Origin: Candolleomyces eurysporus
Taxonomy: Eukaryota; Basidiomycota; Agaricomycetes; Agaricales; Psathyrellaceae
Length of the DNA: 64,000 nucleotides
Assembly (NCBI GenBank): GCA_027579435.1
Contig: JANBPK010000816.1
Location: forward strand, 62,001 to 126,000
Direction of reading: 5' to 3'
Position numbers and translations under genes: made by a program
Shown: positions 14,605 to 28,600 of the stretch, in pieces
Layout: each line of letters starts with the position of its first letter
Numbering within the stretch: position 1 is the stretch's first letter
Notes under the pieces: generated by a model
The model's database searches: none
What the model was told of the DNA's origin: nothing
The model's input: only the letters and a program-made list of their open reading frames with translations

Positions 14605-17335
14605 ATGTCCACTCTTGCTCTTCGTACACCCCCCACTCGCGATATGGCTCTCCGTGCCTCTCGGAATCACAAACCTGCAAGCGTCCACAGCAACCGGTCC
14701 ACTCCTTCGTCTCCCGATAAGTCTTCTCCAAGCTCTTGTGCCGACCTCAAGCATGCCTTCCCTTCGATCTACGCGTCGATGGGTCTTATGGAGCGCTATC
14801 ACTCAAAGAACAACGTTTCTGACTGGCGAACAATAGCATCGGTATTCCTCTCTACGTACCAATCGATTCTTGCAGAAACTGCGAAATTCCCCGGTGTCGA
14901 CTCGTCTGATAGTGACCTAGAAGAGTGTCGAGCTTGCGGGGTCGGCCTTGGAAAGGCACTCGAACAGCACATACAGAATCTTGCCACTCACAGCGACCCA
15001 ACATCACTCACTTTGGCCTTTGAGCATGTCAAGATGACTCTGGCCGCCCTCGAGCACCTGTACCAGGTGTCGCTCCTCAGAAGCCGACAGAAAAAGTCAC
15101 TTCCTAAACTCCCACTAGATGAAGGCAGCGATTCTAGCTCGGTATATCACGACGCCGTCTCCACCACCCACAGCGAACTTCGATCCGCCACAGTCTTGTC
15201 GCCAGACGCGCCTCCGCCTTCTATCATTACCCATGCCAAATCCGCCTCCATGGGTTCTGGATCGTCCGTGACCCTGGTCAACTCCTCTGCAATTTCACGC
15301 GTCCAAGAAGTTCCCTTCCCTCAAAGCACGGTTAGAATCGTGGGGAAACCGAAAGTCCAGGCCAGCAATCCCCCTCCCGCAAAGGGTCGCATGTCAAGGA
15401 AAGTCGTCCGACCGTTCAACCCACAATCCGACCTCCCATCATACATGCTGGAGGAATATGAGTGCGTTGTTGAAGGCTTTTCATACGTTCGCCGTTCAAC
15501 CATTTACGTGCCCAGCGACCCGCGGTTGGAACCAGACGACCCGAAGCCCGCATTCCAGGGTCTCGTGTTTAACATCGACGGAAAGCCCAACGCTGGATCA
15601 ATCCAAGGCTTCATCCGCCTCCTCAGCTCCAGCCAGGGCATCACCGACCAGAACCTTCTCAACACTCTGTTCACCTGTTTCCGCGACTTTACGACCCCGC
15701 AAGAGTTCTTCCTGCATTTACAAGCTCGCTTCGAAGAGGACAGCGCACGGGAGGACGATAAAGCCGGGCAGATCGAATGCCATGCAGTCAGAGTCCGCGT
15801 CCTCAAGCTCCTTCTCTACTGGCTCGACCGACATTGGAAAGCCGGTTCAGACGAAGACGTCCTCCCCGATATCAAGTATTTCATCCAACACCGCACCCAA
15901 GGCGTCGTCCCCGACAAAGCCAATCTCATGGTCCTACTCCACCAGCGGCTCGCCGCCATCGAACACATCAACGCCAACGCCAACTCCACCTCCGAACCTC
16001 GGCTGAACAAATCCAGGGCGCCCAAATCACCGTCCAAGAAGAAGAAAAAGATCAAGATCAAACACAGAGCTGATCCAGTTATCCAGCTTCTGGCGTTCAA
16101 TTCGGAGAAGAACTGCAGGGCGCTCTCGCACCAGATCACCCTGATGATATCCGGAATGTATCAACGGGTGCACCCCACCGATATGGCGAGCTACTGGGGC
16201 CTTGGGCCCGACGAGAAGAAGCAGTACGAGAAGCGCAAGCTGACGGATGGCATCGTGCGGAATGTCCTGCACGTTCGGGATTTCGAGGAAGCCCTTGCTG
16301 TATGGGTGACGTATACTGTTTTGAAACCCTATGATGAGGAACAGAGGGTTCAGCTTGTGTCCATGTGGCTTAGTGTCGCTATCGTGGGTCATTTATCTCT
16401 TCGTTTGTCTCGTTACCTCTGGATTGACGTATCACACCTACAGTGTTGCTTGGACGACAGGAACTACAGCAGTGCGTTCTGCGTCTTTAACGGCGTTGCG
16501 CACCATGCGGTCAGGCGAATGCGGGATACCGTCGTGGTGAGTTCTTTCCTCCAGACCATGTTTATCAAATCTTGACACCTTTTTGTTTTTCTTCGTCCGC
16601 AGAAAGTCCCTCGCCAGTCCAAAGCCCAGTACCACAGACTAGAGCGCTTCTTCAGCGGGCGCGGAAACTACAGCGAAGTCCGTTCGGGAATGAACAACAA
16701 TACGCAAGCGATCGTACCCCTATCCGCAGTGCTCAAACACGATATGGGTGTTTCGCGCGCTGTGCACCCGAAGAAGATAGACGTCAAGAACGATCAGGAG
16801 GAGCAAACCGAACTGATCAACTTGACGGGGTATGAAGTTATGGCTAAGACCGTGCGGAGTACGTTTCAGCAGTGACTTTTCTTTTTTTTACAACATTTTC
16901 ATAGCTAACTAACGTATTGGGTTTTGATTACAGCGCTTGGTTACTGCATCCCGTACCCCTTTGCAGAGGACCACGCCACCCAAGAGTGGCTCTCGGGCGA
17001 ACTGAACCGCTTCTTGGATTTCTCCAAGGTGGAAGACTTTCACAAGAGGCTTGAAGAGCGAAGGTATGTGATTCTTTTTTTCATTCGTCGTTCTTGTTCA
17101 CCAATTCCTTATCACTTCTAGTCTGAAGCGCCAACCGGAAATGAAAGGCAAGGATAAGTCTTACGACCCATGGCAGCGGGTCCGTGAAAAGGACATGATT
17201 GTCCCTCTCAGCCCGGAAGAAATGGCCCAGGGAAGCGCTGGCGGCGTCCTTCGCACGGGGCTAGCTAGAAGCATCAAGTCTTTCAGCCTCAAGCAAGCCG
17301 CTATCAACCTTGCAACGCGCACTTCTCCACGGTGA
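14605..17335 (+). CDS. Ras guanine-nucleotide exchange factor (RasGEF)
   Basis: Five exons (14605-16383, 16444-16536, 16603-16858, 16934-17063, 17122-17335) join to 823 aa. The first 300 residues are Ser/Pro-rich with helical stretches. A RasGEF N-terminal (REM) module follows (NAGSIQGFIRLLSSSQGI, TLFTCFRDFTTPQEFF), then a Lys-rich linker and a catalytic CDC25-type domain starting at DPVIQLLAFNS and running through FNGVAHHAVRRM, the insertion before LINLTGYEVMAKTVRTLG and the end near YDPWQRVREKD. It lacks the SH3 domain and the length of full Cdc25, so it is nearer to shorter fungal exchange factors. It should load GTP on a Ras- or Rap/Rsr1-like GTPase; which one cannot be told. Confidence 0.92.
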
Positions 17336-17659
17336 GAGGCTCGGTGTTCCTTTGCCCAATGTCTCTTTCATACCTTTTACGACAATCACGATCTTTAATG
17401 ACCTGGAAACCTCGCGAGACCTCCTTTTCCTATTCCGTTTGTGCAACTGCTATGCTTTCCATTTCGCGACTATTTCAAACTAGGATGTATGCCTTATGCC
17501 CATGTATATGTATATGCTCACCAATTCACGAATTTAATGTGCTCCAACATCGCCTTCGTAAGGCCCGAGGGAATGAATGCAGGGGTGTGTTTTGTGCATG
17601 ACATACGACATAAGACATAGGAGACTCAAGGCATAATACACTACATGTGAGTGGGATTC
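17336..17659. other. Convergent 3' spacer RasGEF / RPL17
   Basis: This 324-bp stretch holds the two facing 3' untranslated regions. It is T-rich on the plus strand just after the RasGEF stop. No gene is seen. Confidence 0.5.
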
Positions 17660-18531
17660 TCAAGCACGAGCAGCCTCGATTCTCCTGCGAGCGACTTGTC
17701 GGCGGTTGAGACCAACTAGCGAGGTGGATGCAGAAGCATCGGTGGACTTCTCGACTTCGGTATCGGGGGCAGCGAGGATGATCTCGACATGGCAAGGGTG
17801 GCCCTGGTAGGGGTTGATACGACCGTGGGCACGGTATGTGCGGCGGCGGGTTTTCTACGGGACCAGGAATGAATGAATGAGTTGGCCAAACGGAGGGTCA
17901 CGTCCAAATGCGTATCCACTTACGGGAGCCTGTTGAACAACGATGTTCTTAATGACAAGTTCTTCAACATCCAAGTTCTTAGCATCGGCATTCGATTCAG
18001 CGTTCTTGAGCAAACGGGTGATGAATTTGATGGATTTCTCGGGCCAGCGACCTGAGGGCGAAAGATTGAGCTTGGGAGCCGAAACCTAGGATTATGGGCA
18101 CGCACCTTGGGTTGCCTTGAACTCCTTTGCCTGCCCTGAGCGTCCGACACCGCCAGCGAATCGTCGGAAGGGAATCACACGATTGTGGTCGCCGACATCG
18201 GAGAGGTATGTGTACGCCTTCTGGAGTTTCAAGCCTGTTGTGGAACGAATCAACTCCTGCAATCTAATCCTTCCAACAAAACCAAGACAGACCAGAGAGA
18301 GCGGCCGCCACTTCACGCATGTTCTTGAAGTGGGTGCGCAGGTACTCCCCACGAGCGCGGGAAGCTGGACGACATTGGATCAGTGTTATGGTCGACGATA
18401 ACTCGCTTTGAAGACCTCACTCTTTTCAGGGTTGGTGGCGAGGGCGGCTGCAGCGTAGCGAACTGGGGGTTGGGGAAACGCAGCGTCAGAATACTGCTCA
18501 GCATCGCGACAGACAGCGAGCACGTACCCAT
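17660..18531 (-). CDS. RPL17: 60S ribosomal protein L17 (uL22)
   Basis: Six exons (18528-18531, 18421-18462, 18293-18364, 18106-18234, 17924-18051, 17660-17854) join to 189 aa. The first coding exon is only ATGG, a common arrangement in ribosomal protein genes. The protein reads [16 protein letters not shown], then [56 protein letters not shown] and [16 protein letters not shown], all typical of eukaryotic L17. It is a structural component of the large ribosomal subunit near the exit tunnel. The fixed length and full motif set make the call secure. Confidence 0.96.
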
Positions 18532-18747
18532 CTTGAAGTCTTGAGGTTGTCGTGCCCTTTCCCGTCCCAAAGTATGACCAGGATTGTTGGGAGGCGCATG
18601 TGGCTTGAACCTTAATTTGCCAGTTCTCGGCACTTTCCGGATAGAATCAGTTAGTTTCAATCCCCGATTCGTGTCTTCCGCCTGCCGCTCCAGATGCCAG
18701 ACGCAAAGCAAGTCGATAAAATGCTAAGAATACATACATCCCTAAAA

Positions 18748-21700
18748 CTACTGCGCATTCACTCCAAATCCAACCGTTTTACGCTGAGGTTGAAGACTGA
18801 GAACAGGCTGATCTCCATCAGGGACCACCTTCCTCGCCGGAGGGGTGTCAGTCCCATCATCCTCTGCGTCAGATTCGTCACTCTCTGAATGTCTTCCCGC
18901 CGGAAGGATGCTCAGACGAAGTCGGTCCGACTTTGGTAACTTGGAGGATGCTGATGCCTTGGGCAACTTCTTCGCGGCCTCATCCAGAGCCGCGACCAAC
19001 TCTGGATTGAGTTCCAGATTAAAGAGGTCGACAATATACCGTCGCACAGGCAGCCGATACCTGTGGCTTGAGATCATATGCAGAGCACGGTAGAACATTG
19101 CTGGCGAACTTAAAGCCTCCTTGCATTCAGGTTTGGCTTTTAGCCTGTGGGTGAGAAAGTTAGTACCAGCGAGAGAGAGAAGTTCTCAAGGTCATGGCGT
19201 ACCGCGATAGTGATCTCGAGGCAGCATTCGCAATCACTGTATTGGACAGATTCTGAATTGCTGTCATAATCTCAATCTCATGTTCAGCAACTGGGGGAAG
19301 TAAGCGAGGCTCAGTGGATTCGGAGACTTTCGGTGTCCAGTATGGAATCTTCCAGGATATCAGCACGAATACTCCCAAACACGAGATGCTACGTATACCC
19401 ACCGAAAGGAATCGTTCAACGTCAGCCGGGATACATATTCCAGTTGGGAATCCAAGAGGTGACAGCGTCGACTCCCAATGATAGTCGTCTAGGATTTCCG
19501 CACCCTGTGAGGTTGAGGAGATCAAACCTAGAATGAAGAAACACGTCCTAATAAACCTTGTCAGTACGACATGATGCTTTTAGTGAAAAGCGGAGTACAC
19601 ACCCCTTCACTGAAGGTATGGGCGATTTCTCCAGGATTTCGAGAACAGCTGGAATGACTTCTTCTTCCTCAAGGAAGTGCAGTCCTCCCTCCGTAGCACC
19701 CACGTTTCCCTACGAATTGCTCAGAAACGTCAACAACAGCAGCTGTATGGAAGCAACATACAACAGCCCAGAGTATGCTCTTCAACTTCAGGATAAGATC
19801 TGGATCTTCACTCTCATGGCTATGCTGGCGGATGAATTGTGCGAATTCTGTGAAATGTCCTTTCTCGTGCAAAATCTGGCAGCCTAGCTCTGTCTTCGAC
19901 ATCTCTCCGTAGAAGTGTGGCGGGACGGAGCCATCAAAGGCGCTGAGAATCGAGTTAGTAAAAACAACTAATAGAAACGTTGAAAGGCGTACAGGAAATC
20001 ATCGTCGTAATCTCCATGGTTGCCTGCACTGAAGACTCTGGCAAGGAAAACCTCCACTTGTACGACGTAGAAGATGTTGCGTTCCTAGAAATGGCAAGTA
20101 AGTCCTGAGCCAGCTATGTGCGGTGAAACGACAAACGTTGAACCAGATATCCATTTCCCTATCAATATAGCCAGCGTCGTACAGGTAGCGGAAGCCCATA
20201 GGGGTCGACATGAACTTCAGCAGCAGAGCATGGCCGACCTCTCCTAGGTGGTCCACTGTCGGCTGCATCTCGACAACCAGTTGAAGAACATCTTTCGATT
20301 CGCATGCCTCTTCCAGGAAGTGGACAGCTAATTCGCAAACCTCTGGCGCAGGGTCATACAGTTGGGTGAGAAGTAATCGCAACGTCCATGCGTTAGCCGT
20401 AGAAAGATTCCGAATGAGCGTCCCTAGATGCTTTGTCGCATATAGTCGGATGTGCTGAAGGGTGCCATAAGCGGGGATTGTAGATTTAGAATACTGAAGA
20501 AAAGCTCACCTTGTATGTTGAAGTCAGCGCCTTTGAAAGGACGATCCGCGCATGGCCATCCCTAGGAACATAAATGAGGTCATGGTCGAACAGAAAACGA
20601 CTGAGGATGTACACGCTGTAATCAAGATTTTCGACTATTCCTTTGATCAGGTCTTCTCTGCTTCGCAGTTCACTTAGGCGATAGAAGGCTGAGAAGATGT
20701 AATTCTTTTCCAGAATCCTGCATGCAAAGGTAAGCTCAGGTTCCATAGCACATAACAGCCATCCCACTCACTCAACGCCGTCCTTGTACTTGCTGAGGGT
20801 CCCCAACATTTCCAGGTAACCATACGTCAGAGTATCAGCCACGCGTTTCTTGGAAAATATTGGCTCTGATTCTGCAACACCCGCAAACTGGGCCGTTCAT
20901 ATTAATATCAATGCTTCCCAGTCGACAAGGTATGCCAGTAAAACTCACTGGATCGAGTTGCATAAAACTTTTCCGTATCTGCGCGAGGAACTGGTCTTCA
21001 CCGCTACTCAGGTATTTCACCCCTTCTGCAGTCGCCATGAAAGTATTCATCAGGGTGCACCCTAGTTTCACCCATCGATGGTAGCCCTAAACAGCGACCA
21101 TTTTAGCACAATGTAAACACGACTTAGAGCAGGGAGTGTTTCGCACCTTGCCCCGCCTCATGTCAGAAAACTGGTGACTGAAGGGGAGGTAAAAGGACAC
21201 GAGCCGACGGATGAACCTCGACGCCTTGATCGCTTCTTCCATCCTCTTTGGCACCAACAGCGGGCCTTCAATAATAGCTTGCAAAGCTTCATAGTCCCAT
21301 TTGTTTGGGTCCCTTGTAGCCATCACCTGTTTCAAAAGGGTGAGTAGGAGTGGTCGAGTTGGAAGAGACCTTTTCAAGGGGCGCGACTGACCTGAGTGTC
21401 TACGATAGCTGCTTGGAACGTCCTGTCGTCCATTTGCATGCTGATCTTCAGCTTCACCTGTTCGACCTGCCGTTGACCTCGGCGAACGGCATCTTCCACA
21501 GAGTTCGCTCTAAACATTCAAGTCAGATATAAAGCGAAAGCAGTGATAGTAGCAGATTAACTTCTCACCTTGGACGGAAGCTTTGGGGGCTCCGTAGATT
21601 ATTGGTTTCCAGCCTAGCTTTGTTACGGTTGAAACTATCAATTGCCGACACCGCAGAGGTACCGACGATCCGGTGTTCTTTGTTCTCATAGTCTGTTGCC

Positions 21701-24117
21701 ATATCAAACACTGGAGGGATGGCCTTGATTTAAAGTAAGCCATGAAAATTATGAGGTTGAACGGCGACTGTCTGACCTGGATTCGGCCAGCTATCGATAG
21801 CGGTAGGACACGGTTGCTCATGGCAAGTACCTCGGCCATCAATAGTGTCGCCTTGCGAGATAGGTTTGTCCCCATCGTCGTTTCTTCCAGCATCGCAGTC
21901 AAAGCCTACATCGACGTCAGAAAATACGGTGAGTATGGCAGTCGACTTAAACTCACATCACAAAAGCCAGCCTGAGTAAGGATGACGAGTAGGAGGGCGA
22001 TATACTGATCCGTCAACTTTAATGTCTGGGGAGGTCTTTCGACGTTGCTATCATGTTCTTTCTGCTGGTCTGGGTGGGCGCTTCTCCGCCGGTACACTGC
22101 AAGCGACGTGAGATCCAGTGCATGCCATGCCAGAAGAGTGACCACTGACTTGTGAGTCGACGCCCGTCAATAAAAGTTTGATACCATTCCGGGGCTTTGA
22201 TATTCAAGAGGTCGAAAAACATGTCGAGGATGACGTCCTAAACCAAGTTCACTAAAGGATTCGTGAAAGCGGGTAGAGTGACGCACTCTTGTCTCCAAGG
22301 ACGGTATCCGGAGCGTATCCACGAGCGAGCGAATGGCCCTCATATCATCCATGCAGAGATACATCAGACCTGTTCAAAATAAGCTAAATTTTCCATGTGA
22401 CCGTTTCATCACTTACCGCTCCATGTTCGCAGCATGAGCTGAACCACCTTGGAGCAGGCCCGTATCTTGTCTCTTTGGTCTTCAGGCTTGCCATACGCAT
22501 CCGTGATTGCTGACAAGGCTACCTGTGACGAATGAGGAAGGGCACACACCTTGACCCTATATCAACGTACCTCAATATCCGTACCGACACAAAGTGATGC
22601 ACGAGTCCGTGGAGAATCAATGATATGGAGGAAAGCAGAAGCAATAATAGGGGCAAGTTCACTTGGTCCATCGCCCAAGACGTGCAGTAATACCTTCATT
22701 CCCCCGGAACGCGCCAATAAATCAATGTCCATCAGCACTAGAATTAGGATGCTTAATATAAGATGTAGTGGAATGACAACGGTTGTGCGTACGGATTTCA
22801 GTGAGTGTTTGGATACAGATGGGTCTGAACGGTTCTTCAGGGTGTTCTGCCAACGCAATGAAGGCCCTCATTACGGCTTCTGATAAATGGACTGTTCCAG
22901 AACTTGCACCGCTAGATATCGAGGCGCTCTTTCTCGTGGTCCCGACCTCGATGATGGTCCGAATCAGCTTTATAGCTTGTTCTTTCTCAATCGCGTGCTT
23001 ATTATCACGCTGTAATGACCTGAATAGGGGGATTCGGTGTGACCTTGCGTTTTGGCGAGTATGGCAGAGATACATACTTGATGAGATACCAATCGCAAGC
23101 TCGATCCAGCTGCTGGACAGTGTCGCTGTCCACGAGAGCCTGTCTGATTAACCTGTATGCGCTCGCTCGGCAGAGTTTGGAACATCGGTCGGACAGACAG
23201 GGCAAAACTCTGAGGAACAAAGATTAACTGGCGTCTTTCCAACATTCAAGTGAAACTACTGACGCGTGGAGTAATTCGTCGAGCTTGAGTTCGTATCGCA
23301 CGCGCAGGTGTCGGAGAAGTATGTCTATCAGTTTAGAGAGCAGATCTACGCGCTTCCGATCCGATTCAATGGCTGATGCTGTTTGAAAATCCCCATTGGA
23401 AGAAGAAGGTTCCTTCGAAGACGATTCCGCAGCAGAGGCTTGAGCCATTGCCTCCAGTTCTTTAAGGTAGCTTGTTGCGTTCTGGAGCGCCGACCGGAAA
23501 TCATCACCACCTGAATATGTTAAAGCAAAGAAATATGACCGGATCCGACGCACTCACTTTTGTCTTCGCTCTGCATCCTAGCTATGTGAGTCTTATTACT
23601 TTCCTGTAACTTTCGTTGGGCGTCCGCCTTGGCTTGCTCCCTCGAACGACTGGATTCTGTGAGACGGGATGAAAACGAATACGTCTATAAACACTGAGAT
23701 ATATTCACGTAAGTCGATACGCTTCTGTAGAGCTTCGATCTTGTTGTTTGCCATGTCAAGTTCAGATTCGACCTGCTGACGAACGGAGTTCTGTTTTCCA
23801 AGGAGTCAGTCGTAGATCAACACGAGACAGGAGAGATGACGGACGGCCAAAGGCATAATGAGCAGGTTTTCTGCACCCTCTCTGATTCGATGCTGAAGGG
23901 TGAGGTGGTCGTTCAGAAGCGCCATCTAGGGGACGAGATATTTAGGAAGTAATGAGTAGCACAAGAAGGCGTTCGGAGTACACACCTGCTCAGATGGGTT
24001 TCGTCCTTCCAGGTCAGCCAGAGAGATACCCGTGTCCAATTCTGTAAACCCATCTTGGTTTACAAACGTAGCTGTTATCGAATTCGAACCGTTGGTTGTC
24101 CCAGAGAGCGCTGGCAT
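18748..24117 (-). CDS. TSC11: RICTOR/Tsc11 subunit of TOR complex 2
   Basis: A long minus-strand gene of more than 20 short exons, coding for roughly 1,300-1,400 aa. I take the ATG at 24117 (MPALSGTTNGSN) as start and 18748 as stop; individual introns were followed by reading frame but not all fixed to the base. The N-terminus is helical and coiled-coil-like (HR1-like; VESELDMANNKIEALQKRID). RICTOR N-terminal repeats follow (DIDLLARSGGMKVLLHVLGD, ASAFLHIIDSPRTRASL), then LGCTLMNTFMATAEGVKYLS, then the RICTOR V-type block MGFRYLYDAGYIDREMDIW. The tail is Ser/Asp-rich. The product scaffolds TORC2 and helps recruit AGC kinases such as Ypk1/Gad8, a homologue of which is encoded about 18 kb away. 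It is divergent from NDUFS4. Confidence 0.93.
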
Positions 24118-24600
24118 AGTGCTCAAGACTGGATGAGGGTCGGCGACCGTGACGCGTCCTTATAGCCAAGAAACAAGATTCGTTGAGTGTTTAAGGTCGA
24201 AAGGGTGTAGATTTTTCGATAAACAATGGTCGATGGTCAGCGTTGCTCCAGCTGGAGCATCGCCGCTGCTATGGTGTCTTGAAGAGTGCGATATTGATGT
24301 CGGCTTAGAGGGTGGACTTGAATACATCCGAAATGTTGGCGGTCCGGCCTGGGCTCTGAATCCGGGTCCCTCTGAACGGGCCCAATTTGAGTTCTGCTCT
24401 TTCTTGCTAGAACAGACGGCATTTTTCAAGTGAAATCTAATCTTTGAACACTATGAGAGACAGGGTGTATTTCATATCCCCAGGGATTGCCGGCTGAGGC
24501 GAGTTCGCGAACTTCAGGCTGATGCGCCGAGTTCAACACAAGGACAAATATCGACGGAGTTTCCCGCTGGTCAACCATCTTGTCCGCTGCCCACCAAGCT
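24118..24600. promoter_or_regulatory. Divergent promoter region RICTOR / NDUFS4
   Basis: This 483-bp spacer lies between outward-facing start codons. It contains short open frames on both strands without family signature. It should hold both promoters; no specific site could be named. Confidence 0.5.
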
Positions 24601-25304
24601 ATGTCACTCCTTCGTCCCTTGAGGCAGGCTGCGTCTGTCTCGAGAGCTATCTCAGCTCAAGCACCCTCTGGTTATCGTTTCTCGTCCTCCGACTCATCGG
24701 CCGCGAAACCACCCGCCACCGAAACCTCCTCCAATGCAGTCGATTCGGAAGATTTCACAGACTTCGACTATGTTTTGCCAGCAGAGACTATTAACGGTGC
24801 TCCATGTACGCAGTATCATTCATTTGGCTAGAGCATGTGTCTTATAGCTACTCCTCAGGGGAGCTGAGCCGTCGTCCCGTGCGCATCTACCAACCCACTA
24901 GAAACACAATGCAGAGCGGGTCAGGCAAGACAGAGCGTTGGCGCATTGATTTCGACATCCTTCCCGGTGGTTCTCGTTGGGAAAACCCCTTGATGGGCTA
25001 CGCCAGCTCTGCGGACTACATGCAAGCCGTTCGTATGACGTTCAGAAGTAGCGAGGATGCAGCCCATTTCGCTGGGAAGCAAGGTGCGCATATTCCGTGA
25101 TACCAAACGACGCTCCCATTGACGCAGATATCTCTTTCAAGGCTGGGACTACTACATGTGAGTCGAGCTTCGTTTATGTTTTCGCATGGCTGATTCTAAA
25201 CATCCCACAGCCAACCTACCGCTGCGAAACGCATCCCGCCAAAGAACTACTCAGAGAACTTTGTCTACAAGCCCCACAAATTGCGCATTATGAGGACCAA
25301 GTAG
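24601..25304 (+). CDS. NDUFS4: NADH:ubiquinone oxidoreductase NDUFS4-type subunit (mitochondrial)
   Basis: Four exons (24601-24805, 24859-25083, 25142-25157, 25211-25304) join to 179 aa. The N-terminus MSLLRPLRQAASVSRAISAQ is basic, Ser/Ala-rich and free of acidic residues, as expected of a mitochondrial targeting peptide. The mature part has the family hallmarks RRPVRIYQPTRNTMQSG, WRIDFD, RWENPLMGYASSADYMQ, GKQGWDYY, then IPPKNYSENFVYKPHKLR at the C-terminus. It is an accessory subunit of the complex I peripheral arm. Exon 3 is only 16 nt; without it the frame is lost, so automatic predictions could easily miss the true C-terminus. Confidence 0.94.
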
Positions 25305-25698
25305 AATAAGTTGGTATAGATAGTTAGAACACGGCCTACCGCAAGTGGCCTGGAAGCATTGTCGTTGTATTGACTGACGTGCCTTTAATCCATTCATTGC
25401 AAATCCATTGTTACCTACAACTCCTTCCAGCTGCCGAGAAGTTCCAAGACTATGGTATAGTGACGAGAAGTAAATCCACGCTGGCAAGGTATTTGGCTTG
25501 AGAGGTCCCATTAAGGGAGGGAGGAGAAGAACGTCCCGAAGCGATCGAGCCATCACGTGGGAGCGCTTCTCTCACCAGAATCATTGTGGAACCAGATGGT
25601 TCCCAGTTCTCCTGTTTCTCTGTAGATGCTTGCTGCCCCCTTGTCGTGAACGTTGACCTCGACGACAGAACCGTGTGCAGCGCTGTGTACTAGCTGGC
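25305..25698. other. Spacer NDUFS4 / CSC1
   Basis: This 394-bp stretch lies between two plus-strand genes. It should hold the NDUFS4 3' end and the promoter of the channel gene. Nothing else is recognised. Confidence 0.45.
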
Positions 25699-28600
25699 AT
25701 GGGCGACATTCAGACGAGGCCGTTTTCCAAGAACTATAGGTGTGTAGAACGTCATTAGCCCCGCTCAACTTTCCTCATGCTCACCGAGTGTTCTTTTCTC
25801 TTAGTGGTCTCATTAACCAGACCGTCATTGGAATCGCAATAACTGTAATATGCGTCACTGGCCAGGAGCTCATGAAGCGGAGGCGGCGGAAAGGGAGGAA
25901 GGTGCCACCAGAGGAAGGCCTTGGAAAGAGGGAATCCTGGGAGTTTGGCTAGTGAGTACCGTTCGGCCTTTTTGATGCAGCTGGCATTGAGACTATGCCT
26001 TTAGCTTGTACAACGGACGATCATGGGCAAGGTATCTACTACTTTCGCAAGGACAACCACTGGCATGGAAGCTGACATTCTCCAAGATTTCCCTCCCCGC
26101 CATCTCCAACAGGATGGGCATTGTCCTGGATCAGAGAAGTCATTGGGTACAGCGAGGATGAGCTACATTCATTACGAGGGACAGATGCTACTCTGTATGT
26201 TAGGTTTCTGCGTGGATGCTGTAAGTACTTACTGCATGAGAGGCTGCCGACCCACTGACCACAGATCTAGTCTGGTTCAGCCTCCTACACACCGTGACCA
26301 CTTTCCCCATCCTATTTCCCATTCATGTCGAATTCTCCGAACATGAAATTTCGTCCAAGTCCATGACCCGGGCGTCGATATCCTCCCTGGTGGCGACGGA
26401 CAAGGGTCTATCACTCCTCTGGATACACATGTGCCTGCTCTTTTGGATCACCCTAAGCTGGATGGGAACTCTTATTTGGATTTGTAACGGTGCTTTCCGA
26501 CTACGTGCACGTTCCATCGCCCAACTTGCCCACAGGAGACGGGAAGCCCTAGAAAACCCAGACGCGGTCGATGCCACACTGTACCAACACCCACACCCGC
26601 AATATGCGTTCCAAGACGTCCCGATCCCAGCCATGGGTCACCCCAATTATGGTCTGCGGCTGCGCACCGTCATGGTTTCCAATTTACCGCACGGTCTGAG
26701 GGATGAGAAGGAACTCAAGGAATACTTCGAATATTGGCTGTCCCGCAAGGTCGAAAAGCCGAGCATGGGACTCACGTCATCCACTCAACCCGGTTTAGTC
26801 AACAAAACCTTGGCGTTCATGTTCAACCGAGCAAAGAAGATACCTGCACGAGTTCAGAACGTCCTTCCGACCTCTAACAAGGACGAGGACAGGACCTCCA
26901 ACGAACCGAAACGGTCAAGCAAGCCACAGACTCAGGACAAGCCGATTGTTGAACGGGTGGTTATCGCACGCAAGATGACGGAGTTGGCGTCTTTGTTGGA
27001 GAGGCGGGAAGAAATACTCCGCCTGTTGGAAACAGCACACATCAAACTCGCGAACAAGGCCCTCCTCGATGTCCAAGAAGCTATGGAACGGAAGAAAGCG
27101 CAAAAGCCTTTTTCACACCATCGTTCGAGCAAGGCTAAGGCTATCGAGGTGGCCAAGAAGCGCAGGTCCGTTGCAGTTGACGTCGAGCAAGGGCAAGTCG
27201 AGATGGATGATCTCTCTGACGAAGAGCGGATGGAGAAACTCATAGAAACCCTTGGGCCATTCGTGGAGCAGTTTGGCCTGCGCGAATTGAAGAAGAACCA
27301 AAGTCAACGTTTCGACAAGTGGAAGTTCAAACACCTGCGACAGAGCTCAGACTCATCCTCTTCGGATTCGGGTAGCGAAGAAGCGTCGGACCCTCGAGGC
27401 ACCCAGGGGTCAAAGGCCAGTCGGAGTGGTGAGACCATTTGGGATGCTCTCCTGAGCTTACCTCGCTGCGCCCTGGATGCGTACCAACCTCTGGTCAACT
27501 TGAGCCATCTATTCCGTGGAAAGACCGTTCCCGCCATTGACTATTATACCGCTAAACTCAACCTCCTTACCTCTCTTATTACCGAGAACAGGTCCAAGGC
27601 AATCACCGATTTCGACCCCGTCTCTACAGCCTTTGTCACGTTCGCGGATCCAGCTGACGCTAGGAGAGCATGCAAATACCTTGCTGTTCACCCTAATAAC
27701 CCCCTGACTTGCTTGGTATCAATAGCTCCTGAATACCAGGATCTGGACTGGATCAGAGTGATGAAGTCGTCCTTCAACGTAGAGGTAAGGATTCAGGTGT
27801 GCCCTTAAAAATTGAGGAACTAATATGTCTACATAGTTCGTGAAAGATTGGATCGTAAACGTTGGGGTGTGGTGAGTTTCAGATAACAGTGGTATTCCTT
27901 CTTCGACGCTGATTACTCTTCAGGGGCTTTACTCTCTTTTGGCTCTTCCCGGTCTCTTTGCTCGTCGGTCTGGTTTCCATTCAAAATATATCTCTATTCT
28001 GGCCCAGTCTGGTGAGTAACGACTCCGCTCCTCCGCATCGTTCTGCGCTGAACTATTCCACAGAAACGATATCTGGACCGGCACCCCTGGCAGTCCGAAG
28101 TCATCCAGTCTTTCATCCCTACCCTCTTGGTCGCCCTCCTTGCACTACTCATTCCACTGATCCTTCTACTAATCGCCAAGAAAGCGCACACGATCACGAC
28201 ACTATCCGCACTTCACGACCTCATTATGACGCGTTACTACAAGTTCCTCATTGTCAACGTACTGGTATTCTTCTGTGTGGGGACTGCCGCAATGCAGTCT
28301 ATACTTCTATCCTTCAGGAACGTCGCAAACATCAAACTAATAGAGATTGTTGCTACCAGCTTCCCAAGCGCTGGACCATTTTATGTCGGTTGGCGTATGT
28401 ACCTTCCGACAACTCTATCTCTTGCGTTTGTTGCTAATTTTGTGTTTACACCAGTCATTTTCACGACTGCTATGCATGGCGGATTCGAATTAGTACTCCG
28501 TATGTCGAATTGTCTTTATCGCACGAGTTATCATTGACACCCTCATTCTAGTCGGGCTCCCGTTGATCATGTACCCCACAACCTCGAGGCAAGTCACACC

